In this document: piece after piece, positions 15,567 through 23,509 of the stretch | How the letters are laid out: every line of letters begins with the position of its first letter | Position numbering within the stretch: the stretch's first letter is position 1 | From: Bacillota bacterium | GTDB taxonomy: Bacteria > Bacillota > Clostridia > Acetivibrionales > DTU013 | Direction: 5' to 3' | Assembly (NCBI GenBank): GCA_023435805.1 | Contig: JAEZMC010000294.1 | Coordinates: forward strand, 1 to 29,485 | Length of the DNA: 29,485 bases | Made by a program: the position numbers and the translations under genes | Notes under the pieces: generated by a model | The model's input: only the letters and a program-made list of their open reading frames with translations | Told to the model about the DNA's origin: nothing | The model's database searches: none

Positions 15567-16074
15567 CCTCAAACAATCCTTTCGGAATGGTTACATCAAT
15601 TCTCTTCTGTTCCAGTGAGATAAAGCGGACAACACTTTTCAGTGCGGGTAACAGCAATTCCCTGCCCGCATCGTTTTTTATCACATAAACGTCGTTGCTG
15701 CCGGTTTGCAGCACATCTTCAAGCCGGCCGAGCTCAACGCCTTTTTCATCTACAACGAGGCTCCCGAGGATGTCGCATATAAAGTAGGTATCCACCGGAA
15801 GTTTGACGGCATGTGACCTGTCAACCAGAACAAAGCAATCCCTGAGGGTTTCGGCATCATTCATCGTATCGATGCCGTCCAGTTTCAGTATGACCGAGCC
15901 TTTCGTATATTTGACATCCTTGATATCAACCTTTGACATCGTGTTGTCCTTCTCGACATACACCCATTCAAGGTCGTCAAACCTTCGGGGATCATCCGTC
16001 AGCGGGATGATCCGCACTTCACCCTTTACGCCATGGGTATTGACGATTTTCCCGATTTGCAAATAATCGTGCAT
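15556..16074 (-). CDS. rimM: 16S rRNA processing protein RimM
   Basis: 172 residues. RimM binds S19 and helps mature the 30S head. The N-terminal domain starts HDYLQIGKIVNTHGVKGEVRI, and the C-terminal PRC-barrel part includes GSNDVYVI and ELLLPALKSVV. I start at the ATG at 16074, 5 nt after AGGTGG; an in-frame GTG (16083) lies within that ribosome site. Unlike the tight junctions elsewhere in the operon, about 195 nt lie between khpA and rimM, filled by a terminator and a tandem repeat. The usual Bacillus gene ylqD is absent here. Confidence 0.95.
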   Translation of the reverse strand: MHDYLQIGKIVNTHGVKGEVRIIPLTDDPRRFDDLEWVYVEKDNTMSKVDIKDVKYTKGSVILKLDGIDTMNDAETLRDCFVLVDRSHAVKLPVDTYFICDILGSLVVDEKGVELGRLEDVLQTGSNDVYVIKNDAGRELLLPALKSVVRFISLEQKRIDVTIPKGLFEDEI

Positions 16075-16117
16075 GCTATCCACCTACTGTTAAATAATCT
16101 CAAGAGTACGGTTAATA

Positions 16118-16240
16118 AAAAATCTCAGAGGCATCGAGCCTCCTCGATTTTGGAAAAAGACTTCGCTATTTTCCATTACAAAAATCTCAGAGGCATCGAG
16201 CCTCTTCGATTTTGGAAAAAGACTTCGCTATTTTCCGTTA
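16118..16240. repeat. Two-copy tandem repeat, 61-bp units with 62-bp period
   Basis: Copy 1 (16118-16178) and copy 2 (16180-16240) differ at two positions only. Each unit holds two hairpins. One is AAATC/GATTT outside and GAGGC/GCCTC inside with a five-base loop and a 3x3 internal loop. The other is GGAAAA/TTTTCC with a short inner AG/CT. On the minus strand each unit ends in five or more T, so each could also act as a weak terminator. It lies in the untranslated stretch between khpA and rimM. Confidence 0.85.
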
Positions 16241-16243
16241 ACA

Positions 16244-16271
16244 ATAAAAAGGTGTTTTGGAAACACCTTTT
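16244..16271 (-). terminator. Intrinsic terminator after khpA
   Basis: Perfect 11-bp stem AAAAGGTGTTT/AAACACCTTTT (16261-16271 with 16247-16257), three-base loop, TTTTTATT tail on the minus strand. It overlaps the khpA stop codon and would limit transcription into rimM-trmD. Confidence 0.85.
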
Positions 16272-16500
16272 ACTGTACGATTTCTACAACAACCTTCACA
16301 TTTTCCTTAATGGCTGCCGCTTTCACCACAGTTCGTATAGCCTTGGCTATCCTTCCCTGTTTTCCTATTACTTTTCCCATATCATCCTTGGCTACTCTGA
16401 GCTCAAGAATGATGGTTTTATCGCTCTGAACCTCGTTGACGCTCACTTCTTCAGGATAATCAACCAGGGATTTGGCGATGGCTTCGAGAAGTTCCTTCAT
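16270..16500 (-). CDS. khpA: KH-domain RNA-binding protein KhpA (YlqC)
   Basis: 76 residues, almost entirely one KH domain. KhpA binds RNA, often with KhpB/Jag, and affects cell-envelope growth and small-RNA biology in Firmicutes. The GxxG loop reads IGKQGRIAKAIR (45-56), preceded by the strand TIILELRVAKDDMGKV. GGGAGG precedes the ATG by about 8 nt. It lies 84 nt downstream of rpsP, as in many Gram-positive genomes. Confidence 0.93.
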   Translation of the reverse strand: MKELLEAIAKSLVDYPEEVSVNEVQSDKTIILELRVAKDDMGKVIGKQGRIAKAIRTVVKAAAIKENVKVVVEIVQ

Positions 16501-16552
16501 CTACATTACCTCCCGTGGAACTACTTGGGTCATTTGCATAGCAAACCGGATC

Positions 16553-16586
16553 AAAATCGAGAGGGGCTTGATGCCCCCATGATTTT
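16553..16586. repeat. Hairpin after rpsP with the same plan as the khpA-rimM repeat
   Basis: Outer stem AAAATC/GATTTT, a 3x4 internal loop, inner stem GGGGC/GCCCC and a five-base loop. The outer-stem sequence and layout match the first hairpin of the tandem repeat at 16118-16240, although the inner stem differs. It begins on the rpsP stop codon. Confidence 0.55.
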
Positions 16587-16830
16587 ACTGAATCACACCG
16601 GCCTTTTTCAACAGAGATTTTACTGTATCTGTAGGCTGTGCACCATTTTTGATCCATTGTGCAGCTTTTTCACCGTCTATATTGACCTGAGCGGGGTCAA
16701 CGAGGGGATTGTAAGTACCGATTTCTTCAATAAACCTTCCATCGCGGGGATATCTGGAATCTGCCACTACTACCCTGTAAAACGGGCTCTTCTTTGCACC
16801 GATTCTTTTCAGTCTGATTTTTACTGCCAT
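16585..16830 (-). CDS. rpsP: 30S ribosomal protein S16
   Basis: 81 residues. S16 is an early assembly protein of the 30S subunit. The start MAVKIRLKRIGAKKSPFYRV and the following ADSRYPRDGRFIEEIGTYNP are diagnostic. The ATG at 16830 is preceded by AGGAGGTG; an in-frame GTG three codons upstream lies inside that ribosome site and is rejected. It follows ffh by about 70 nt. Confidence 0.97.
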   Translation of the reverse strand: MAVKIRLKRIGAKKSPFYRVVVADSRYPRDGRFIEEIGTYNPLVDPAQVNIDGEKAAQWIKNGAQPTDTVKSLLKKAGVIQ

Positions 16831-16899
16831 TTTTGTCACCTCCTCTCACGTAATAGAAATATATAAAAGTTTACCTGCGTTTTTCATCCGGCAGCCTGG

Positions 16900-18243
16900 T
16901 TAAAATGGTAATTTGAACTTGCCCAATCCCTTGCCGCCTTTTTTGCCTGCATCCGTCATCATTTTCATCAGCTTCTTCATTTCTTCGAATTCCTTCAGAA
17001 GCCTGTTGACCTCCTGAATGGTCGTGCCGCTGCCTGCTGCGATCCTTTTCCTCCTGCTGCCGTTGAGAATTGCCGGGTCGTTCCGTTCCTTGGCTGTCAT
17101 GGACTGGATAATGGCTTCCACATGAAGCATCTTTTTTTCATCCACTTCCACATTCTGCATTGCTTTGGAATTCATGCCCGGAAGCATACCGAGAACCTGG
17201 TTCAGCGGCCCCATTTTTTTAACCTGCTGCATTTGATCGAGGAAATCATTTAACGTAAACTGCTGTGTCCGCAGCCTTTTCTCCATTTCGGCAGCCTTCT
17301 TCTCGTCGAAAGCCTCCTGAGCTTTTTCGATCAGGCTGAGCACATCGCCCATACCAAGTATTCTGGACGCCATTCTTTCCGGGTAGAAGGGCTCCAAATC
17401 GCTGAGCTTCTCACCCATGCCCGCGAACTTGATCGGCTTGCCGGTTACAGCTTTCACCGAAAGTGCCGCACCGCCTCTTGTGTCGCCGTCCAGCTTGGTC
17501 AGCACAAGTCCGTCCACACCAAGCTTCTGATTGAAGCTTTCTGCCACATTGACAGCATCCTGTCCTGTCATGGAGTCAATTACCAGTAATATTTCCTGCG
17601 GATGAACCGCGTTTTTTATATTGTCCAGCTCTTCCATCAATTCTTCATTGATATGAAGCCTTCCGGCGGTATCGATGATAACAAGGTCATAAAGCTTGGA
17701 TTTGGCATGCTCTATGGCTTCCTTCGCTATATGCACAGGGTTTTTGTCCCCTTCTATTGCAAAAACCGGTATATCCAGCTGGTTTCCAACCACCTGAAGC
17801 TGCTTGACGGCAGCCGGCCTGTAAACGTCGCAGGCTACCAGCAGCGGGCTTTTACCCTGTTTGCGGAGCAGGTTTGCCAGCTTGCCTGTAGTGGTTGTCT
17901 TTCCTGAACCCTGCAGCCCGACCATCATGTATACCGTCGGCGGTTTGTTTGCAAAGGTAACCCTGGCAGGAACCTTTCCCATCAGCTCGATGAGTTCATC
18001 ATGGACAACCTTGATGACCTGCTGCCCCGGAGTCAGGCTTTCCAGCACATCCTGCCCGACAGCCCGTTCCGATACCTTGTTGATAAAATCCTTTACCACT
18101 TTGAAATTGACATCTGCTTCAAGAAGCGCCAGCTTAATTTCGCGCATCATGTCCTTGATGTCCTTATCAGTTACCCTTCCCTTGCCGCGGAATTTATTGA
18201 TGGTTTCCTGAAGCTTCCCCGACAACCCTTCAAATAATGCCAT
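16900..18243 (-). CDS. ffh: Signal recognition particle protein Ffh
   Basis: 447 residues, the standard length. Ffh binds the SRP RNA and signal sequences of nascent membrane proteins and docks with FtsY. The helical N domain (1-90) is followed by the G domain with GLQGSGKTTTTGKL (109-122), DTAGRL (191-196) and TKLDGDTRGG (249-258). The Met-rich M domain (about 300-447) includes MGPLNQVLGMLPGM and GSRRKRIAAGSG for RNA binding. GGAGG lies 8 nt upstream of the ATG. The ylxM stop is 3 nt before the Ffh start, so the pair is coupled. Confidence 0.98.
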   Translation of the reverse strand: MALFEGLSGKLQETINKFRGKGRVTDKDIKDMMREIKLALLEADVNFKVVKDFINKVSERAVGQDVLESLTPGQQVIKVVHDELIELMGKVPARVTFANKPPTVYMMVGLQGSGKTTTTGKLANLLRKQGKSPLLVACDVYRPAAVKQLQVVGNQLDIPVFAIEGDKNPVHIAKEAIEHAKSKLYDLVIIDTAGRLHINEELMEELDNIKNAVHPQEILLVIDSMTGQDAVNVAESFNQKLGVDGLVLTKLDGDTRGGAALSVKAVTGKPIKFAGMGEKLSDLEPFYPERMASRILGMGDVLSLIEKAQEAFDEKKAAEMEKRLRTQQFTLNDFLDQMQQVKKMGPLNQVLGMLPGMNSKAMQNVEVDEKKMLHVEAIIQSMTAKERNDPAILNGSRRKRIAAGSGTTIQEVNRLLKEFEEMKKLMKMMTDAGKKGGKGLGKFKLPF

Positions 18244-18246
18244 ATG

Positions 18247-18606
18247 TTAATCCTCCATTATACTCCTTACAGCTTGTCTTGCTTTTTCCAGTCCAGCCAG
18301 GTCTTTGCCGGACAAGCCCGCAGTGTCGATACCCTCAAGCAATCTGAGGATTTCCGACGCTTTTTCCTTCTGGCTGTTGAAGCGACCGACCAGGCCCAGC
18401 TTCTGTTCCATCTCGAAAAGTGCGGCTTTTCCGCGCTTAACATTGTCATATACTCCCTGCCGGCTGATATTCAGCTCCTGGGCAATTTCACCCAGCGAAT
18501 AGTCGCTGTTGTAATGCAGGTCCAGTATGTCATATTGTCTTTTTGTAATAAGCTGCCCATAAAAGTCAAGCAGCAATCCTATTGTATAAATATCATTCAT
18601 CATCAT
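18247..18606 (-). CDS. ylxM: YlxM family DNA-binding protein, SRP-associated
   Basis: 119 residues with a sigma-70 region 4-like helix-turn-helix: QYDILDLHYNSDYSLGEIA followed by LNISRQGVYDNVKRG (about 46-60). YlxM (p13) is almost always encoded before ffh and has been linked to SRP in streptococci. The start is ambiguous: three ATG codons occur in a row (18606, 18603, 18600) and none has a Shine-Dalgarno sequence. Directly in front, in frame, is a five-codon ORF whose TAA abuts the first ATG. Coupled re-initiation is one possible explanation. Confidence 0.9.
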   Translation of the reverse strand: MMMNDIYTIGLLLDFYGQLITKRQYDILDLHYNSDYSLGEIAQELNISRQGVYDNVKRGKAALFEMEQKLGLVGRFNSQKEKASEILRLLEGIDTAGLSGKDLAGLEKARQAVRSIMED

Positions 18607-18624
18607 TTATAAGGTGTAAAGCAT
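18607..18624 (-). CDS. Possible five-codon leader ORF (MLYTL) before ylxM
   Basis: ATG CTT TAC ACC TTA TAA lies immediately before and in frame with ylxM. A GAGGTG motif is 10 nt upstream, but the predicted transcription start (about 18634) would leave it untranscribed. May be chance. Confidence 0.25.
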   Translation of the reverse strand: MLYTL

Positions 18625-18638
18625 TTTTACTTTACACC
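18613..18638. promoter_or_regulatory. Inverted repeat GGTGTAAAG/CTTTACACC at the ylxM-ffh start site
   Basis: Perfect 9-bp arms with an 8-nt spacer, directly after the -10 box and covering the predicted start site. It may be a repressor operator or, if transcribed whole, a 5' hairpin. Confidence 0.6.
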
Positions 18639-18640
18639 TC

Positions 18641-18669
18641 ATTTTACGGAATATACATTCATTTGTCAA
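18641..18669 (-). promoter_or_regulatory. ylxM-ffh operon promoter
   Basis: A perfect TTGACA (18664-18669), a 17-nt spacer and TAAAAT (18641-18646): the best -35/-10 pair in the window, in the gap after the lhr stop. Confidence 0.8.
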
Positions 18670-18697
18670 GGATTTTACCGGATGAATTTAAAATGGG

Positions 18698-21600
18698 TTA
18701 TATGCTTTTGCGCCAGAGAGTCATCCCGCTGTATCCCTTTTCAAACCCCATTTCCAGTAAAGCGCCATATAGCGGCGAGTCTTCAATTTTGGATAGCCCC
18801 TCCTCTCCCGCAGCTTCTCTCCAGTATTCCGTACAGATGCTCTTTCTGGAGGTCCACAGCCTGCGGGTATGAAAAGCGTCGATAAAACTGGCCGCGGCTT
18901 TTTCCAACATATCCGTGCTGTCTGTCAGCGGCTGCATACTGCCTCCGTATTCCTTCACGGCCAATACGGGTCTGCCGTCTGCAAAAACGACCGCCGTACC
19001 CTGGTTTTTTACCATTTTTTCCGGCAGGGCTTTGGAAAGGATATCCTTGTACGGATTGGCCGGATCGCAGCTGCACAGGGTTATATAGCTCGCTTGAGCC
19101 TGCGGCTGATCCAGCAGCCGGATCTGGTCGATTTCTCTGTCGCGTGCAAACTGGATGCCGGAAAGTCCGGATATGTAGAAGCCTCGTTTGATTCCACTGT
19201 TGAATTCGTTGCTTTTCAGCCAGTCATAGACGTCGCTCCATCTGTATGGACCCTTTTCATGCTCCAGCAGTTCTTTTGAAATGATGCCATAACGGTCCAG
19301 CAATTCATTGATATATCCCGAAAGGATGGGCTTTTGCTCAGACGCTCCAAGCGCCGAGGTCAAATACCATCTTCCCATACTGGGGTAGGTGTTGTATTTC
19401 AGCCAGGGGGAATTCTTTTTGTCATTGTCCGTATAATATCTGGCGATTGAAAAGGAATCATTCGTCACGATGCCGCTCCACACCAGCCGGTCCAGTTTGG
19501 CCAGCAGTTCGGCGGGCAGCAGGCCGAGCTGCATGCACAAATCCTTCAAAAAGCTTGCGCCGCGTCTTTCAAGCACCTCCAGTATTTCGGCTTCTATGGA
19601 ATCCAGCGTAAATGCTTCTGATGTCCGGGCTTCAACCTTCCCAGCCGGTGCACCCGGTTCCTGCGTCGCCAGAGATGTCCTTTCGTCATCCACTGGAAAA
19701 AAAGCAGCCTCCCTGGTATTTTTGCTGGTCCTTCCCGCCCACTGCAGCACACCCGTTGAGCATAGGTAATCCAGCATTTTCGGATCATATCCGGCAATTC
19801 TGGACGGAAAAATGAAATCATCCCACCAGGAAACCGGATAATACCTGCCGCGAAGAAGCTTGATCACTTCCGCCAGCTTTTCGTCCGGGGGCAGTACATC
19901 ATCCTTCAGGCGATGCCGGTTGAAAAGAAAGGCACAGTATACGCCGGGGTCTTTCGGCTTGATATCGCTCCTTGCCAGCATGACGGTTTTTTGCTTGATC
20001 CTTTCATACACCTTTCTGTGACAATAAATGACCTCCCTGGCATCAGCATGCTCCTTCAGTCTGACAGCTTCTCCCGATGAAACCAGAGCGGAGACGGCTT
20101 CCTCCATGAGACCCTTTTTCATATTGTATTGTTCAGACAATTCCCCGATCGTAAAAGGTCCTCTGCACATGATATTCCGTCGGAGGAGGCGTACGGCTGC
20201 ATCTTTTTTCCCGGGCGCAAGCTTGAAAATATAGCTGCTGAGCAGGTCACCGGCCCGCGTTTCCGTTTCAAAGCCAGGCATGCCTGTTTTTACAACAGAC
20301 TGCTCCGGATCGATCCCTGCCACGATACAGTACATGGGGTAATCCTCCGATGCGATCCAATAGCTGCCTCCATATTGATCCAGCTTCACGCGGAGGATTC
20401 TCCGCTGTGTTTCCAGTTGTTCAAGGAAGACCGCCAGCGCTTCGGCCGCAGCCCCTTTAAATATGCTGGTCGAATAGGGCTCTGCTTTTAATTCTCCGAA
20501 GGAATACAGGTAATAATACAAATCATCGGCATTGGTAAACTTCCTGCCGTATTTGTAATGCTGCAGCTCCTTTTCCACAGCCTGAACCGCTCTGGGATCA
20601 AGCAGCTCATATTCGCCGTTTACGCCTGCTGCAAGCTGAATAAATTCCCTGTCGTTGACAAGAAGCTGGTTCCGCCTCTCCGCAATCGGCAGGTCATATG
20701 CATACTGGTAGATCTGCCAGAAGTTGAAGATCAGTTCGGCAGAGAAGGGCGAAGGTTTATCTGTATATACATCCAGAACCCGTATATTTCCGGTGCCTAT
20801 TTTTTCAATCAGATCATACAGGCTTGTGATATCGAAAATATCATTCATGCATTCCCGGTAGGTTTCCACCACAGTGGGATGATCCGGGCTGGATAGCACG
20901 GATGCCGCAACCTCGGCGCACCTCAGCCGCTGTATCCACAGTGGCGTTCTTTTTCCGAATCCGTTCAAATCTACAAGCAGGGAACGTATGAGGTTATAGC
21001 GCAAGTTGATGTTGAACAGCGGTGCATTCGGCAGCAGTTCAAAAATTTCATTCTCCAGGCCTTCCCTGTCCAGAAGCGAAAATATATTGGACAATTTGCC
21101 GGTATATCCAAACAGATGCAGTAAAATACCATCATTGTTGAACACGTACTCCATCCGACAGTTTAAAAGCCTGGTAAGCTTTGCGTGCAGAAGCACTGCC
21201 AGCGGTGCGTGTATCATCCCGCCGAACGGCGAATGGATAAGGATGCGCCTGTCGCCTGTTTCATCGCTGAAATGCTCGCACAGGATCTTTTTGGCGCCGG
21301 GCAGACGTCCGGTATCCTCCAGCTGGTCGGTTATATAGGAGCGGAGGTTTTCCGCAGCTGTTCTGTCAAACCCGCATTCGTCATATAAAAATTCCATAAA
21401 GCCCGGTTTATCGAAGCTGCTTTCAAGCTTGTCCAGGAAAGCGCCAAGCCTTTTTCCGGTTTCATAGGTCCGCAGTATGCGGTCTCCCATCCAGAACGGG
21501 ATTTTCGCACCGGATGCCGTGGAAGGACTGACAAGCACCCTGTCCTTTTCAATCTTTTCCAGCTTCCATACGGAGCTTCCCAGGAAGAAACGGTCTCCCA

Positions 21601-23212
21601 GCCTGCTTTCGAACACAAATTCCTCCTGAAGCTCCCCAAGCCTGACTCCGGTATCCTTCAGATAAACGGCATAATTTCCTTTATCCGTAATGGTGCCGCC
21701 GTTCATCAGGCACATTCTCCTGCCGAGCGCTGTGCTTCGGATCATTCCGCTGCCTCTGTCATAATAGATTCTTGGCTTGGCAGAGCCTGGCGACTCGGCT
21801 GGAGAGGGGTCGGAAAGCATCAGGAGCACCTCTTCAAATTGTTTCAGCGGCAAGCTCCTGTAAGGATATGCACGGCGGACGGTTTCATATATTTCCGATG
21901 CCGTCTGCTCTCCTTCACAGGAAATGGAGGTGATCTGCTGTGAAAGAATATCCAGGCAGTTTTGAGGAACCTTGACATTCTCGACCTCATACCTTCGAGC
22001 CTGATAGGACACAAAAGCGGAATCCAGCAGGTCTCCTCTCGTTTTGGGTATGATAACCCCTTTGCTGACGGCATCCAGCCTGTGTCCCGACCGTCCGATG
22101 CGCTGAAGCACCTGGGATACGGAACCGGGCGCACTGACCTGCACAACCAGGTCGATGCTTCCGATATCAATACCCAGCTCCAGCGACGAGGTCGCCACCA
22201 GGCAGGTGATCTCCCCCTCCTTCAACTGCCTCTCCAGATGCTGCCGGACCTCTTTGGAGATGCTTCCGTGATGGGTGTTGACAAAATGCTCTCCCGCCAG
22301 GTTGTTAAGCCCTGAAGCCACCAACTCGGCCACTCGGCGGTTGTTCACAAAAATAAGTGTGGACCTATGCGACCGGACCAGTGCAAGCAGCTCTGAAAAA
22401 ATGGCCGGCCAGATGGTGTTTTCCGGCAGGACCTTCATATCCTTGACCGGAAGGCTGACAGAAAGCTCAAATGATCTTCTTCTGTCACAATTGATCATGG
22501 TAATATCTCTTGAAACGGATTGCATGGTTCCGTCCGCACCGGCCACAGTATAGCTGCCGGCAAGAAAGCGCGCCGCCTCTTCCAGCGGATTGATGGTAGC
22601 CGTCAAACCAATCCGTTTCGGAGGCTTTCCTGCAATGCGCTCCAGTCTTTCCATGGAAACTGCCAGGTGTACGCCGCGTTTGCCGGCACAGACATAATGA
22701 ATCTCGTCCACGATGAGGTATTCGACAGTGGTAAACAGTTTCCGGTAGGATTCGGATGTAAGCATGATATAAAGTGATTCGGGGGTGGTGATCAGAATAT
22801 CCGGCGGATGCTTCTGCATCCTGGTTCTGTCTTTTTGCGGAGTATCGCCTGTTCTGACCGCTATCTCCACAGACGGCAGCTCAAGGCCCATTTCTTCTGC
22901 CTTCCGGCCGATCCCTTTCACAGGCAGCTCCAGATTTCTGTAAATATCGTTATTAAGTGCTTTTAGGGGTGAAATATAGACAATACGAATACCATTATTC
23001 TTCATGCCAGGCTTTTTTTGTGCGTAAATCCAGTCCAGGCATTTCAAAAAAGCGGCAAAGGTTTTACCAGAGCCGGTCGGTGCGCAAAGCAGAACATTCC
23101 GTCCGGCTGTGATTTCCGGCCAGCCTCTGCGCTGCGGTTCGCTCGGTTCGCCGATATTTTCTAGAAACCAATCCCGTATAATGGGATTGAAGCTGTCAAG
23201 ACTACTGTCCAT
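18698..23212 (-). CDS. lhr: Lhr-type DEAD/DEAH-box ATP-dependent helicase
   Basis: 1504 residues, close to E. coli Lhr (about 1540). Lhr is a superfamily 2 DNA/RNA helicase linked to DNA repair. Visible motifs: Q-like EPQRRGW (25-31), Walker A APTGSGKT (44-51), TPESL, DEIH (169-172), TAT (204-206), THHGSISKEVR, and motif VI QRIGRSGHR (370-378). The first 850 residues or so form the Lhr core with winged-helix and Lhr-specific domains; the long C-terminal part matches the extra winged-helix repeats of full-length Lhr. GAGGAAG precedes the ATG, and a good promoter lies about 135 nt upstream. It is a single-gene unit set between an ABC operon and ylxM-ffh. Confidence 0.95.
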   Translation of the reverse strand: MDSSLDSFNPIIRDWFLENIGEPSEPQRRGWPEITAGRNVLLCAPTGSGKTFAAFLKCLDWIYAQKKPGMKNNGIRIVYISPLKALNNDIYRNLELPVKGIGRKAEEMGLELPSVEIAVRTGDTPQKDRTRMQKHPPDILITTPESLYIMLTSESYRKLFTTVEYLIVDEIHYVCAGKRGVHLAVSMERLERIAGKPPKRIGLTATINPLEEAARFLAGSYTVAGADGTMQSVSRDITMINCDRRRSFELSVSLPVKDMKVLPENTIWPAIFSELLALVRSHRSTLIFVNNRRVAELVASGLNNLAGEHFVNTHHGSISKEVRQHLERQLKEGEITCLVATSSLELGIDIGSIDLVVQVSAPGSVSQVLQRIGRSGHRLDAVSKGVIIPKTRGDLLDSAFVSYQARRYEVENVKVPQNCLDILSQQITSISCEGEQTASEIYETVRRAYPYRSLPLKQFEEVLLMLSDPSPAESPGSAKPRIYYDRGSGMIRSTALGRRMCLMNGGTITDKGNYAVYLKDTGVRLGELQEEFVFESRLGDRFFLGSSVWKLEKIEKDRVLVSPSTASGAKIPFWMGDRILRTYETGKRLGAFLDKLESSFDKPGFMEFLYDECGFDRTAAENLRSYITDQLEDTGRLPGAKKILCEHFSDETGDRRILIHSPFGGMIHAPLAVLLHAKLTRLLNCRMEYVFNNDGILLHLFGYTGKLSNIFSLLDREGLENEIFELLPNAPLFNINLRYNLIRSLLVDLNGFGKRTPLWIQRLRCAEVAASVLSSPDHPTVVETYRECMNDIFDITSLYDLIEKIGTGNIRVLDVYTDKPSPFSAELIFNFWQIYQYAYDLPIAERRNQLLVNDREFIQLAAGVNGEYELLDPRAVQAVEKELQHYKYGRKFTNADDLYYYLYSFGELKAEPYSTSIFKGAAAEALAVFLEQLETQRRILRVKLDQYGGSYWIASEDYPMYCIVAGIDPEQSVVKTGMPGFETETRAGDLLSSYIFKLAPGKKDAAVRLLRRNIMCRGPFTIGELSEQYNMKKGLMEEAVSALVSSGEAVRLKEHADAREVIYCHRKVYERIKQKTVMLARSDIKPKDPGVYCAFLFNRHRLKDDVLPPDEKLAEVIKLLRGRYYPVSWWDDFIFPSRIAGYDPKMLDYLCSTGVLQWAGRTSKNTREAAFFPVDDERTSLATQEPGAPAGKVEARTSEAFTLDSIEAEILEVLERRGASFLKDLCMQLGLLPAELLAKLDRLVWSGIVTNDSFSIARYYTDNDKKNSPWLKYNTYPSMGRWYLTSALGASEQKPILSGYINELLDRYGIISKELLEHEKGPYRWSDVYDWLKSNEFNSGIKRGFYISGLSGIQFARDREIDQIRLLDQPQAQASYITLCSCDPANPYKDILSKALPEKMVKNQGTAVVFADGRPVLAVKEYGGSMQPLTDSTDMLEKAAASFIDAFHTRRLWTSRKSICTEYWREAAGEEGLSKIEDSPLYGALLEMGFEKGYSGMTLWRKSI

Positions 23213-23345
23213 TCTGCTTCCTCACTTCTGTACTTATGCACCGAAAAATACAACTTCCGTTGATCTTCTCCTGAGAACTGCACTGCTCTTCCATTCCCGG
23301 GAAAAGAAGCGGAAGTACTATTTAGGTGATTTATTAGCTAGGTAT

Positions 23346-23374
23346 ATTTTACCAAACACGCGTTCGGTTGTAAA
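23346..23374 (-). promoter_or_regulatory. lhr promoter
   Basis: TTTACA (23369-23374), a 17-nt spacer and TAAAAT (23346-23351). It gives a 5' leader of about 125 nt in which I see no gene or strong structure. Confidence 0.7.
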
Positions 23375-23453
23375 GGCTGAATTTCATGTAAAGATCGCCG
23401 GCCGCAGGCTGCTGAACAGTTTTCATGTTCATTTATTGAATGTTGGTTTGAGG

Positions 23454-23499
23454 CGGGGCACGGGTAGATGCATCTACCTGCAACCCATGCCCGCCCTGT
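23454..23499. repeat. Long GC-rich hairpin with the palindrome GGTAGATGCATCTACC
   Basis: An outer stem of about 10 bp (GGCGGGCATG with CGTGCCCCGCC, one bulged C and one G-U on the minus strand) encloses a perfect 16-bp palindrome. It lies about 10 nt past the stop of the substrate-binding gene. It lacks a T-run, so it may be a 3'-end barrier or a protein site rather than a classical terminator. Confidence 0.7.
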
Positions 23500-23509
23500 C
23501 GTAAATCCG

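Noticed and set aside
16118..16240. CRISPR array
   Set aside because: There are only two units, directly abutting, with no spacers and no cas genes.
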